From positions 433,131 through 497,130 of the forward strand of contig NZ_JAVAIM010000001.1 of the NCBI RefSeq assembly GCF_030717945.1: a stretch of DNA of 64,000 nt, given 5' to 3'. The notes beneath the pieces are model-generated. The model was not told where the DNA came from, ran no database searches, and worked only from the letters and a program-made list of their open reading frames with translations. This document shows positions 1-8,381 of the stretch, one piece after another (the stretch's first letter is position 1; every line of letters begins with the position of its first letter). The position numbers and the translations under genes were made by a program. This stretch comes from Qipengyuania profundimaris. Lineage in GTDB: Bacteria; Pseudomonadota; Alphaproteobacteria; Sphingomonadales; Sphingomonadaceae.

Positions 1-390
1 CGCGAAGCCGGTAGGGGCAGTATCGTGAACATCAGTTCTCTGGCATCGACCGCCGGTGCCAATATGATCGCCTACGAAGTGTCCAAAGCTGCGCTCAACC
101 GGCTGACGATTGCGACTGCTCTGGGTTCGGCAGCAAAAGGGGTGCGCTGCAACGCGATCCTGCCCGGCCTTATCGACACGCCGATGGGGGTCGGCGGCAC
201 CGCAAGCCGCGACGGCCGCAGCTTGGAGGAACAGCGCGCGGCGAGGGCGGCCATGGTGCCTCTGCGCGGAGCCATGGGGCAAGCACAGGATGTGGCCAAT
301 GCGGCGCTCTATCTCGCCAGCGACGAGAGTTCATTCGTGACCGGTGTGCTCTTGCCGGTCGACGGCGGTCAGGGCGCGCGCATCGGCTGA
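1..390 (+). CDS. SDR family oxidoreductase, C-terminal part (5' cut by window)
   Basis: The reading frame is open from base 1, so the start and the Rossmann NAD(P)-binding glycine motif lie outside the window. The visible 129 residues carry the SDR active site: a serine in NISS, and Tyr and Lys in YEVSK (YxxxK). The segment after it, CNAILPGLIDTPM, is the usual SDR stretch following the catalytic helix, and the end VDGGQGARIG is a normal SDR C terminus (GG near the end). These enzymes oxidise or reduce alcohol/ketone groups with NAD(P)H. The substrate cannot be told from this piece. Family assignment is firm; specificity is unknown. Confidence 0.88.
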   Translation, partial: REAGRGSIVNISSLASTAGANMIAYEVSKAALNRLTIATALGSAAKGVRCNAILPGLIDTPMGVGGTASRDGRSLEEQRAARAAMVPLRGAMGQAQDVANAALYLASDESSFVTGVLLPVDGGQGARIG

Positions 391-402
391 GAGACTGCCG
401 GA

Positions 403-1161
403 CTATCTGCGCGCGATACGGCCCGAGCCGTTGCGTTCCTGACGCAGGATGCGCTTCGCCGAACGGTAACGGATTTCGCCCGAGCCGTTGAGTACCGCGT
501 CGAGTTCCCGCACATCGCCCGCCTCGATCTTGCCCGAGCCGTTCAGCGTCGCGTCCAGCTTGCGCAGCGAGCCCATGCGGATCTCGCCCGAGCCTTCGAT
601 GTCGGCGTCGACATAGGACAAGCGCGTAGGAGCAAGGTCGATATCGCCGGAGCCAACGATCAGCGCGCGAACGTCGCCCACCTCGCCGCCCAGCTCGATG
701 TCGCCCGACCCGCCGATCACAAGGTCGATCGCGCGGGCATTCCAGCCTTCCAAACGCACGTCGGCGCTGGCATTGATTGCGACCGCATCGAGGCTCGGCA
801 CCGTCAGCACCGCGCGGATACCGATACGTGTGCGGAAGCTGCCGGTAGTGTCGAGCGACAACGTCCCGCCCTCGCTGCGGGCGCGGACTAGGCCGATCAG
901 ATTGTCCTCCGCGGTAATCATTAGCGACCGGGTCGAGCCCTGACGGATCACGACATCGACCGGGCCGTCGATCGCCAAGCGGTCGAAGCTGCCGATGGAG
1001 CGGTTTTCCGTCACGAGCTCACCCGAACCGATGATCAGGTTTTTGCCGTAACCGTAGCTCGAGGCTTTCCAAACGCCCTTGTCGCCCGCTGTCGCTCCTC
1101 CGCAGGCCGCCAGCGCGACAAGTGCGCCGCAGGTCGCGGTCAAAATCTTGAGTTTTGTCAT
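403..1161 (-). CDS. GIN-domain (DUF2807) lipoprotein with Gly-Ser-Gly repeats
   Basis: The 252-residue product begins with a lipoprotein signal (lipobox LAAC, Cys about 20). It continues as an auto-transporter-adhesin-head-like GIN domain (DUF2807), a right-handed beta-solenoid thought to sit in the periplasm or outer membrane. The C-terminal half repeats a GSG-[D/E/K/R]-I motif at least six times (GSGDIEL, GSGDIDL, GSGEIRM, GSGKIEA, GSGEIRY, GSGRIA), one per solenoid turn. Two adjacent ATGs (1164 and 1161) follow a GGAG; the second has the better 7-nt spacing. A perfect 7+2+7 palindrome lies 16 bases upstream of the start (1177-1192), so the gene is probably repressor-controlled. The molecular role of the family is not established. 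Confidence 0.85.
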   Translation of the reverse strand: MTKLKILTATCGALVALAACGGATAGDKGVWKASSYGYGKNLIIGSGELVTENRSIGSFDRLAIDGPVDVVIRQGSTRSLMITAEDNLIGLVRARSEGGTLSLDTTGSFRTRIGIRAVLTVPSLDAVAINASADVRLEGWNARAIDLVIGGSGDIELGGEVGDVRALIVGSGDIDLAPTRLSYVDADIEGSGEIRMGSLRKLDATLNGSGKIEAGDVRELDAVLNGSGEIRYRSAKRILRQERNGSGRIARR

Positions 1162-1176
1162 CATCGGTCTCCACAT

Positions 1177-1192
1177 GTTTACAGGTGTAAAC
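1177..1192. promoter_or_regulatory. Perfect inverted repeat, putative repressor operator
   Basis: GTTTACA-GG-TGTAAAC is a perfect 7-bp inverted repeat with a 2-bp centre, 16 bases upstream of the ATG of the GIN-domain lipoprotein gene. Size, symmetry and AT-rich flanks look like a TetR- or MarR-type dimer operator. No regulator gene is adjacent, so the binding protein is unknown. Confidence 0.55.
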
Positions 1193-1295
1193 GTTAAGGC
1201 GCCGAATGTGCGACAGTCAATCGGCGGATCGGCAATCCGTCGGGCGGTCAATGTCGTTGGACGAAGCGCGCCGTTCAGGCTTATGCTGCCGATCC

Positions 1296-1898
1296 ATGGG
1301 CATCATGGAAATCATCGGCATCGCCGGAAGCGTCAGCCTGCTGGCCGGCTGGCGGCTCTATCTCTGCATCTTCGCCACCGGCCTCGCCATGCGGATGGAC
1401 GTCGTTCCCCTGCCCGAGCATCTTGCGAGCCTTGATGTGCTCGCCAGCCCGTGGGTGATGAGCATCGCCGCGCTGGCTGCAGTGGCGGAGTTCTTCGCCG
1501 ACAAGGTGATGTGGCTCGATTCGATCTGGGATGCGGTGCATACCTTCGTGCGACCCATTGGCGGTGCGCTGTTGGCACTAGCCATCGTCGACCCGTCCGA
1601 TCCGGCAGTTCAGGTCGTCGCGTTCCTGCTCGGCGGCGGTGCCAGCTTTGCTGCGCACGCAGGCAAGGCCGGGGCGCGCGGCGTGGTCAATGCGAGCCCC
1701 GAGCCGGTCAGCAACGTCGCCGTATCGACTGCCGAGGACGTCGCGACAGTGGGCTTGCTCTATCTCGCTTACGAATTTCCGCTGATCGCAGCGGGTATCG
1801 CAGTCGTGCTGCTCGGCCTGACGATCTGGCTTTTGGTGATCGCCCGGCGCATCATCGGCAAGCTGCTCGGGCGCCGCAACGAGCCACCGGTCGCCTGA
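1296..1898 (+). CDS. DUF4126 family integral membrane protein
   Basis: The 200-residue product is hydrophobic, with about five predicted membrane stretches: near the N terminus (IIGIAGSVSLLAGW), the SIAALAAVAEFF region, around GGALLALAIV, around FLLGGGASFAAHA, and a long C-terminal one. It ends in a short basic tail (RRIIGKLLGRRNE). The pattern fits DUF4126, a family of unknown function. The start at 1296 (MGIMEIIG) places the first hydrophobic segment right at the N terminus; an in-frame ATG at 1305 is an alternative, and neither has a strong ribosome binding site. It converges on phaZ with five bases between the stops. Family assignment is by overall pattern. Confidence 0.7.
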   Translation: MGIMEIIGIAGSVSLLAGWRLYLCIFATGLAMRMDVVPLPEHLASLDVLASPWVMSIAALAAVAEFFADKVMWLDSIWDAVHTFVRPIGGALLALAIVDPSDPAVQVVAFLLGGGASFAAHAGKAGARGVVNASPEPVSNVAVSTAEDVATVGLLYLAYEFPLIAAGIAVVLLGLTIWLLVIARRIIGKLLGRRNEPPVA

Positions 1899-1903
1899 GC
1901 CGC

Positions 1904-3142
1904 CTAGCCGTGCGCGGCGATGAATTCCTCGACCACCGGGGCGATTTTCGTGCGCCAGCGGCTACCGTTGAAGATGCCGTAGTGGCCTGCGCCTTCCGCC
2001 ATGAAGTAGCGTTTTTTCGACGCGTCGAGACCCGGCGTCAGTTCCAGCGCGGCGCGCGTCTGGCCTAGCCCCGAAATATCGTCGCGCTCGCCCTCAATGG
2101 CGAGGATCGCGGTCTCGGCGATATCGCCGAGATCGACGCGCTTGCCGCGATGGGCGAAGGTGCCGTTCGGCAGGGCATGGTCCTGGAACACGACCTCGAC
2201 GGTCTGGAGATAGAATTCCGCCGTCATGTCGGCGACGCTGCGATATTCGTCGTAGAAATCCTTGGTCGCCTGCGCGCTTTCGTCGTCGCCTGCGGTGAGG
2301 TGCTTGAACATCTCGTAATGGCTCATGAGGTGATTGCCGAGGTTCATGCTCATGAAGCCGGCCAGTTGCATGAAGCCGGGATAGACCCGGCGCCCCGCGC
2401 CGCGATACTGCATCGGCACTGTGGCGATGACATTGTGGCGGAACCACTCGATCGGGCGATCCATGGCGAGATCGTTGACCGTGGTCGGCGAACAGCGGGT
2501 GTCGATCGGGCCGCCCATCATGGTGAGCGTCTTCGGCGTGCACGGATGCTCGTCGCGGTTCATTATTGCGGTGGCGGCGAAGACCGGCACCGACGGCTGG
2601 CATACGGCCATCACATTCGCGCCCTCACCGATGTGCTCGAGGAAGCCGATCACATAGTCGATGTAATCGTCGAGATCGAACTCGCCCTCGTGCATCGGGA
2701 CGGTCTTGGCATCGGCCCAGTCGGTCACGAAGACGCGGTAGTTCTGCAGCATGCGCTCCACCGTGCCACGTAGCAAGGTGGCGAAATGGCCGCTCATCGG
2801 GGCGACCACCAAGAGGCGCGGCGCATCCGCCGGCAGGCCTTCGCGGTAGAACTCTTTCAGATCGCCGAAGGGGCGATTGACGACAGTCGCCTCGATCACC
2901 GGATCCGCTTCGCCGTCCACCTCGACCGTCTCGATCCCCCAGGCGGGCTTGCCATAAGGCGCGGCGGCATGGGCGAAGACTTCCAGCGCACTCGCAGCGG
3001 TCGAGCCAAGGCCCATATAGCCCATCGGGCCAACGTAGTTCATCGGGTTCGACGGGTTGGAGAGCATCTCCGCCCCGATCGAAGCCCAGGCACTGGCGGA
3101 ATTGAGCCAGCTGCGCTGGAGTTCGTAGGCGTGGTATAACAT
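1904..3142 (-). CDS. phaZ: Intracellular polyhydroxyalkanoate depolymerase
   Basis: At 412 residues, this matches the intracellular PHA depolymerase family (PhaZ, alpha/beta hydrolase) along its length. PhaZ hydrolyses stored polyhydroxybutyrate granules to hydroxybutyrate units. The nucleophile is a cysteine in VCQPS at about residue 181, replacing the serine of ordinary lipase boxes, as in the characterised Cupriavidus enzyme. The start MLYHAYELQRSW is the conserved family N terminus. An upstream in-frame ATG at 3235 would add an unrelated basic tail and was rejected. A TTGTGCA-A-TGCACAA palindrome 81-95 bases upstream may be a PhaR-type operator. No PHA synthase or phasin is in the window, so the storage pathway must be encoded elsewhere. 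Confidence 0.93.
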   Translation of the reverse strand: MLYHAYELQRSWLNSASAWASIGAEMLSNPSNPMNYVGPMGYMGLGSTAASALEVFAHAAAPYGKPAWGIETVEVDGEADPVIEATVVNRPFGDLKEFYREGLPADAPRLLVVAPMSGHFATLLRGTVERMLQNYRVFVTDWADAKTVPMHEGEFDLDDYIDYVIGFLEHIGEGANVMAVCQPSVPVFAATAIMNRDEHPCTPKTLTMMGGPIDTRCSPTTVNDLAMDRPIEWFRHNVIATVPMQYRGAGRRVYPGFMQLAGFMSMNLGNHLMSHYEMFKHLTAGDDESAQATKDFYDEYRSVADMTAEFYLQTVEVVFQDHALPNGTFAHRGKRVDLGDIAETAILAIEGERDDISGLGQTRAALELTPGLDASKKRYFMAEGAGHYGIFNGSRWRTKIAPVVEEFIAAHG

Positions 3143-3222
3143 GTTCGTCCCCTGCTGGCCGGTGGTTCGTCTTTTACCGTGCCGCGACCTGAAAGTCGGG
3201 TATCCTGACGTCTGTGCGCTCA

Positions 3223-3237
3223 TTGTGCAATGCACAA
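3223..3237. promoter_or_regulatory. Perfect palindrome, possible PhaR-type operator
   Basis: TTGTGCA-A-TGCACAA is a perfect 7+1+7 inverted repeat between divergent phaZ and the ABC exporter gene. It lies 81 bases from the phaZ ATG and 69 from the exporter ATG. Its TGC/GCA-rich core resembles published PhaR recognition sequences of PHA genes. PhaR binding is inferred; the site could equally control the exporter. Confidence 0.5.
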
Positions 3238-3305
3238 GGGAAGGAAATGTGTCGAATGCCGCGTCCGCAGTGGATTTTCGCGTCTGCCGCGCTTACGTGA
3301 CCCGC

Positions 3306-5132
3306 ATGGACGGGCCGGCCGATACTGCACCGCGGAAAAAGCGGTTGTTCCAGCGCAAAGCTCGCGGGGACGAGCAGCAACCCCGCTCGCTCAAACCGCT
3401 GCGCATGGTCTGGCAGTCGGCGAAGCGATACCCTGGCCATGTCGCCCTGGCGATCCTCGCATTGTTCATCACCGCCGGCGCGACCCTGGCCATCCCGGCG
3501 GGGTTCAAGATGGTGATCGACCGCGGCTTTGCCGAAGGCGGCAATGCGGACGAAATGCGTTTCTGGTTCCAGTCCCTGCTCGGTATCGTCGGCGTGCTCG
3601 CGGTGGGTACGGCGATGCGGTTCTATTTCGTCAGCTGGCTGGGTGAGCGTGTCGTCGCCGACATTCGCCTACGCGTGCAGCGCAACTTGCTGCGGCTGGC
3701 CCCGGGCTTCTATGAAGAGAATAGCCCCAAGGAAATTTCCAGCCGGATGACCAGCGACACGGCGCTGATCGAGACGGTGGTCGGCACCACGATTTCTGTG
3801 GCGCTGCGCAACACGCTGATGGCGATCGGCGGGACCGCCTATCTCTTCTGGCTCGTGCCGAGCCTCACGATGGGGTTGTTCCTAGTGATTCCGGCAATCG
3901 TCGTCCCGATCACCTATTTCGGACGGCGTCTGCGCAAGGTCAGTCGCACCAGCCAGGACCGCGTGGCCGATATCGGCGCCATGGTGACCGAGGTGCTCTC
4001 AGCGATGAAGATCGTGCAGGGCTTCAACCAGGAAAACCGCGAGCACGAGCGCTTCGAGGCCGCCGTCGAGCGGACCTTCATCGTCGCCAAGCGGCGCGTC
4101 ATCATCCGCGCGATCATGACCGCGGTCGTCATTCTGTGCGTCTTCGGCGGGATCACGCTGCTGGTCTGGCGCGGCGCGGAGGCCGTGGGCGAGGGCACCA
4201 TATCGGGCGGTACCATAGCCGCATTCGTGCTGACGGCAGGCCTCGTGGCAGGTGCCTTTGGCGCGCTGACCGAAGTTTATGGCGACTTGCTGCGCGGTTC
4301 CGGAGCGGCGAGCCGCCTCGCCGAACTGCTCGAGGAAACGCCGACCATCACTCCGCCAGCCCGCCCGCAGACCCTGCCGGAGCCGCCACGCGGCAGCCTG
4401 TCGTTCCGCAATGTGACGTTCCGCTACCCCACCCGGCTGGAGGCACCGGCGCTGATCGACTTCAACCTCGAAGTCGAGCCGGGAGAAACGGTCGCAATCG
4501 TCGGTCCTTCCGGGGCGGGCAAGTCGACCATTTTTCAGCTGGCCGAGCGCTTCTACGATCCGCAGGCCGGCTCGATCCGCCTCGACGGCGTGCCGCTGAC
4601 CGGTGCGGATCCGGCGGAAATCCGCCGCCGCATGGCCTACGTCCCGCAGGAAGGCGTGCTGTTCAGTGCAAATGCCCGCGACAATTTGCGCTATGGCAAT
4701 TGGGACGCGAGCGACGAGGCGATCTGGTCCGCTGCGCGGGCGGCCAATGCGGCGGAGTTTCTCGAGAAGCTGCCCAAGGGCCTCGACACCTATCTCGGCG
4801 AGAGCGGCACGCAGCTATCGGGCGGCCAGCGTCAGCGGCTGGCCATCGCTCGCGCCCTGCTACGCGATGCGCCGATCCTGTTGCTGGACGAAGCGACCAG
4901 CGCGCTCGATGCGGAAAGCGAGCGGCTGGTGCAGGATGCGCTCGAGCACCTGATGGCGGAGCGCACCACGTTGGTCATCGCGCATCGCCTGTCGACCGTA
5001 CGCGCTGCCGACCGCATCGTGGTGATGGAAGACGGGCGGATCGTCGAGCAGGGCACGCATGACCAGCTTTCGGCGAACGGCGGCCTTTATGCGCGGCTCG
5101 CAAAGCTGCAATTCGTGCTCGAAACCGCCTGA
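3306..5132 (+). CDS. ABC exporter, fused membrane and ATPase domains (MsbA/ABCB type)
   Basis: The 608-residue product is a half-transporter that would act as a homodimer in the inner membrane. The N-terminal half holds six membrane helices. The C-terminal ATPase carries Walker A (GPSGAGKST, about residue 400), the signature LSGGQRQR (about 503), Walker B ending in DEATSALD (about 523) and the H-loop AHRLST. This arrangement fits lipid, drug or glycan exporters; the cargo cannot be told. Start ATG 3306 gives the basic tail MDGPADTAPRKKRLF before the first helix; the open frame further upstream looks non-coding. It is divergent from phaZ and shares a 163-base control region with it. Confidence 0.85.
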   Translation: MDGPADTAPRKKRLFQRKARGDEQQPRSLKPLRMVWQSAKRYPGHVALAILALFITAGATLAIPAGFKMVIDRGFAEGGNADEMRFWFQSLLGIVGVLAVGTAMRFYFVSWLGERVVADIRLRVQRNLLRLAPGFYEENSPKEISSRMTSDTALIETVVGTTISVALRNTLMAIGGTAYLFWLVPSLTMGLFLVIPAIVVPITYFGRRLRKVSRTSQDRVADIGAMVTEVLSAMKIVQGFNQENREHERFEAAVERTFIVAKRRVIIRAIMTAVVILCVFGGITLLVWRGAEAVGEGTISGGTIAAFVLTAGLVAGAFGALTEVYGDLLRGSGAASRLAELLEETPTITPPARPQTLPEPPRGSLSFRNVTFRYPTRLEAPALIDFNLEVEPGETVAIVGPSGAGKSTIFQLAERFYDPQAGSIRLDGVPLTGADPAEIRRRMAYVPQEGVLFSANARDNLRYGNWDASDEAIWSAARAANAAEFLEKLPKGLDTYLGESGTQLSGGQRQRLAIARALLRDAPILLLDEATSALDAESERLVQDALEHLMAERTTLVIAHRLSTVRAADRIVVMEDGRIVEQGTHDQLSANGGLYARLAKLQFVLETA

Positions 5133-5138
5133 TTCCTC

Positions 5139-5158
5139 GCTCAAAGCGTTGTTTGAGC
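5139..5158. terminator. Short stem-loop after the ABC exporter gene
   Basis: GCTCAAA-gcgttg-TTTGAGC is a perfect 7-bp stem with a 6-nt loop, starting six bases after the exporter stop. There is no U-tract, so it may be a weak or factor-assisted terminator, or a 3'-end stabiliser. Confidence 0.35.
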
Positions 5159-5255
5159 CGATAAACTGCATCGCACGCGCGACGAAAGCTGTTAGTTAAT
5201 GATTATCCGATTCCGGCCCCCCGGCCGGGTGACTGCGATTGGGAGACTGCACATA

Positions 5256-7400
5256 ATGATCCGTACCATGCTTGCCGCCGGTGCGAGCGCTCTTGCGCTC
5301 GGCCTGGCGACCCCGGCCCTCGCCGACGACCATACCGAAGCCAACATGGCCGAGGAAACCAATGAACTGCCCACCATGAGCTTCGGCGAATGGGGCTTCG
5401 ATCCGGCGACGCTTTCCCCGGATGTCGATCCGGGTGACGACTTCTTCGCCTATGCGAACCAGGAATGGCTCGACGCCAACCCCCTGCCTGCCGAATTCAG
5501 CAGTTTCGGCGCCTTCAACCTGTTGCGCGAAAAATCCACCAGCGACGTGAAAACGCTGGTGGACGAACTGAACGCCAAGGACCCGGCCTCGCTGACTGCG
5601 AACGAGAAGCGAATCGTGGCGGTCTACGATTCCTACCTTGATACGGATGCTATCGATGCCGCCGGCATGTCTGCCGCCCAGCCGTATCTGGAGCGTATCC
5701 AGGCCGCCGACAGCATCGACGCTCTGCTGACGCTGTGGGCGACTCCGGGATACCCTTCACCTCTTGGCGGCGGCGTGAATGTCGATGCCAAGGAAACCGA
5801 TCGCTACTCGGTCTATCTCAGCTCCGGCGGCCTCGGCCTGCCCGATCGCGATTATTATACCGACACCAGCGAGAAGGGCGAAAACATCAAGGCGAAGTAC
5901 AAGGAGTACCTCACCTTCCTGATGGGCAAGGCCGGTTACGAGGATCCCGGTGCAGCCGCGATGGCGGTTTATGCCTTCGAGGACACCATCGCCCGCACGA
6001 TTTCGAGCGACCGCGCGGCCAGCCGCAATGTCGACCTGTTCTACAATCCCTTCACCCCCGCCGAACTCGGCGAGCTTGCGGGCGATTTTCCGATCGAGAC
6101 CATGATCGAGGCCTCGGGCTTCGGCGAAGCGGATCGCTTCGTCGTGACCAACCTGCGCCCGAGTGCGGAGCGAGCCGAGGAAATCGGCCTCGACGCGGAA
6201 GCCATGGCGAAGCTCGGCAAGGGCTTCACCGGGATGCTCGAACTGCTCGGGACGACCGACCTCGCCACGCTCAAGGCGTGGACGATCAAGGAGTTCCTCG
6301 ACAACAACGCCGCCATCCTCGGCTCCGACATCGATGAAGCCGACTTCGCGTTCTACGGCACGCTGCTGCGCGGCACGCCCGAACAGCGCCCGCGTTGGAA
6401 GCGCGCCATCGGCGAGACGGAAAGCCAGTTCGGCGAACTGCTCGGCGCATCCTACGTCGAGCGGTATTTCCCGCCCGCCAGCAAGGAAGCGATGGACGAA
6501 CTGGTCGCGAACCTGCGCATCGCACTCGCCGAATCGCTCGCCGAGATCGACTGGATGAGCGAAGCTTCGAAAGAGCAGGCCATGGCCAAGCTCGACAGCT
6601 TCGATCCGAAGATCGGATACCGCGACAATCTCGAGACTTACGAGGGTCTGGATGTGAAGGCGGGCGATCCGCTCGGCAACCGGATGGCAGCGGCGCACTG
6701 GGCGTGGCGCGACATGCTCGACAAGCTGGGCGGTCCGATCGACCGGACGGAATGGGGTATGTTGCCGCAGACGGTGAACGCCTATTACAACCCGCTGAAG
6801 AACGAGATCGTTTTCCCCGCCGGTATCTTGCAGCAGCCGTTCTTCGGGCCGAATGCGGACCTCGCGGTCAACTACGGCGCGATCGGCGGCGTGATCGGGC
6901 ACGAGATCGGCCACGGTTTCGACGACCAGGGATCGAAGTTCAGCGCCACCGGCGCGCTCGAGAACTGGTGGACGGACGAGGATCGCGACAATTTCGACGG
7001 CCTTACCGATGCGTTGGTGGAGCAGTACAACGGCTTCTGCCCGCTCGACGATGGCGAAACCTGCGTCAACGGCCGCCTCACGCTGGGCGAGAACATCGGG
7101 GACCTCGGCGGTCTCTCGATGGCCTACCGCGCCTACAAGCTGGCGACCGAGGGCAAGGACGTGCCGGTGATCGATGGCCTGACCGGCGATCAGCGCTTCT
7201 TCCTAGCCTGGGCACAGGTCTGGCGTACGGCCCAGCGCGACGATGCGCTGCGCCAGCAGCTGCGCACCGATCCACACAGCCCGCCCTATTACCGGGTGAA
7301 CGGTGTCGTGCGGAACTTCGACGAATGGTATGAAGCGTTCAACGTGACGCCGGAGGACAATCTCTACCTGCCGCCGGAAGAGCGCATCCGCATCTGGTAA
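5256..7400 (+). CDS. M13 family (neprilysin-like) zinc metallopeptidase, secreted
   Basis: The 714-residue product has a Sec signal peptide (MIRTMLAAGASALALGLATPALA) and is probably periplasmic. It matches peptidase family M13 (PepO/neprilysin): the zinc-binding helix HEIGH (about residue 549) and the downstream GENIGD (about 612) supply the two histidines, the catalytic Glu and the third Glu ligand. The substrate-binding NAYYNP motif lies upstream of HEIGH. Such enzymes cleave short peptides on the amino side of hydrophobic residues. Start 5256 follows GGGAG and opens the signal peptide; an upstream ATG at 5199 would place 19 residues in front of it. A terminator-like hairpin follows at 7435. 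Confidence 0.93.
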   Translation: MIRTMLAAGASALALGLATPALADDHTEANMAEETNELPTMSFGEWGFDPATLSPDVDPGDDFFAYANQEWLDANPLPAEFSSFGAFNLLREKSTSDVKTLVDELNAKDPASLTANEKRIVAVYDSYLDTDAIDAAGMSAAQPYLERIQAADSIDALLTLWATPGYPSPLGGGVNVDAKETDRYSVYLSSGGLGLPDRDYYTDTSEKGENIKAKYKEYLTFLMGKAGYEDPGAAAMAVYAFEDTIARTISSDRAASRNVDLFYNPFTPAELGELAGDFPIETMIEASGFGEADRFVVTNLRPSAERAEEIGLDAEAMAKLGKGFTGMLELLGTTDLATLKAWTIKEFLDNNAAILGSDIDEADFAFYGTLLRGTPEQRPRWKRAIGETESQFGELLGASYVERYFPPASKEAMDELVANLRIALAESLAEIDWMSEASKEQAMAKLDSFDPKIGYRDNLETYEGLDVKAGDPLGNRMAAAHWAWRDMLDKLGGPIDRTEWGMLPQTVNAYYNPLKNEIVFPAGILQQPFFGPNADLAVNYGAIGGVIGHEIGHGFDDQGSKFSATGALENWWTDEDRDNFDGLTDALVEQYNGFCPLDDGETCVNGRLTLGENIGDLGGLSMAYRAYKLATEGKDVPVIDGLTGDQRFFLAWAQVWRTAQRDDALRQQLRTDPHSPPYYRVNGVVRNFDEWYEAFNVTPEDNLYLPPEERIRIW

Positions 7401-7434
7401 TAGCGCGGCTTGCCGCAAAAACATCGAACGGGCG

Positions 7435-7464
7435 GGGCGGGTCACTTGACTTGTCCCGCCCTTT
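7435..7464 (+). terminator. Rho-independent terminator after the M13 peptidase gene
   Basis: The stem GGGCGGG / CCCGCCC (7435-7441 and 7455-7461) has a 13-nt loop and is followed by only three T's. The T-run is short, so termination may be partial. It separates the peptidase gene from uppP. Confidence 0.5.
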
Positions 7465-7479
7465 CTCCATTGGCCCGCT

Positions 7480-8274
7480 ATGACCTTCCTGCAGCAATTC
7501 ATCATCGCCATCGTCCAGGGGATCACGGAATTCCTCCCGATTTCCTCCTCGGGGCATTTGATCCTGATTCCGAAGCTGACCGACTGGCCTGACCAGGGTC
7601 CGCTGATCGACGTGGCGGTCCATGTCGGCTCGCTGCTGGCGATCATCCTCTATTTCCGCAAGGACGTGATCGGTCTCGCGCGGGGCGGCTTCGCCACTGT
7701 CGGGCTGGGCGAGGATCCGGAGCAGCGGCGACTGTTCCTCTTCGTGCTGGCAGGCACGATCCCGGCGGTGATCGCAGGGCTCTATCTCAAGCTCGGCGGG
7801 CATCTCGAAAGCCTGCGCTCGACGCAGCTGGTGGCAATCAACCTCATCGTCTTCGGCATCCTGCTCGGCATCGCCGACCGGATCGGCAAGGCAACGAAAA
7901 CCTATGAAGACCTGAGCCTACGCGATGCCATCATCGTCGGCGTGGCACAGGCGATGGCGCTGATTCCGGGCACCAGCCGTTCCGGCGCGACCATGACCGC
8001 GGCCCGCTTCCTCGGATACGATCGGGTGGAATCGGCGCGCTTCTCCTTTCTGCTCGCCATACCCGCAGTTGCAGGGGCGGGCCTGATCGCCGCGCTCGAC
8101 CTGGCCGAAGCAACGCGCGAGATGCAGCTCGATGCATTCGGCGCTGGCGTGATGACCTTTTTCGCGGCTCTTGCGACGATGATGTTCCTGATGAATTTCC
8201 TCAAGAAGGCATCGATGATGGTGTTCGTGGTCTATCGCGTTATCTTGGGAACCGCGCTGCTGCTGCTCTTCTGA
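7480..8274 (+). CDS. uppP: Undecaprenyl-diphosphatase
   Basis: This inner-membrane enzyme dephosphorylates undecaprenyl diphosphate to regenerate the lipid carrier for peptidoglycan and other envelope polymers. At 264 residues it has the family length. Both diagnostic motifs are present: the N-terminal GITEFLPISSSGH with its glutamate, and PGTSRSG further along. Multiple hydrophobic helices span the protein, and the C terminus is a membrane helix. The start ATG at 7480 (MTFLQQFIIAIVQG) is the usual N terminus. It stands alone behind a terminator-like hairpin. The older name bacA reflects bacitracin resistance on overexpression. Confidence 0.96.
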   Translation: MTFLQQFIIAIVQGITEFLPISSSGHLILIPKLTDWPDQGPLIDVAVHVGSLLAIILYFRKDVIGLARGGFATVGLGEDPEQRRLFLFVLAGTIPAVIAGLYLKLGGHLESLRSTQLVAINLIVFGILLGIADRIGKATKTYEDLSLRDAIIVGVAQAMALIPGTSRSGATMTAARFLGYDRVESARFSFLLAIPAVAGAGLIAALDLAEATREMQLDAFGAGVMTFFAALATMMFLMNFLKKASMMVFVVYRVILGTALLLLF

Positions 8275-8321
8275 CACCGTGGCAATTCGGCCAGCAGGCG
8301 ACATTTTCCTGACACAATTGC

Positions 8322-8347
8322 GGAACCTTTTGTCGCGAGAAGACTTT
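8322..8347 (+). promoter_or_regulatory. Possible EcfG (general stress) promoter
   Basis: GGAAC at 8322-8326 matches the -35 box of the alphaproteobacterial general stress sigma factor EcfG. Seventeen bases later comes CTTT, one mismatch from the GTT-type -10. The next gene (8382) is a YeaQ/GlsB stress-membrane protein, a typical member of such regulons. The imperfect -10 keeps confidence low. Confidence 0.3.
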
Positions 8348-8381
8348 CTTTCGCGAATGTAGTCACGAAGGAACGCCTGTC

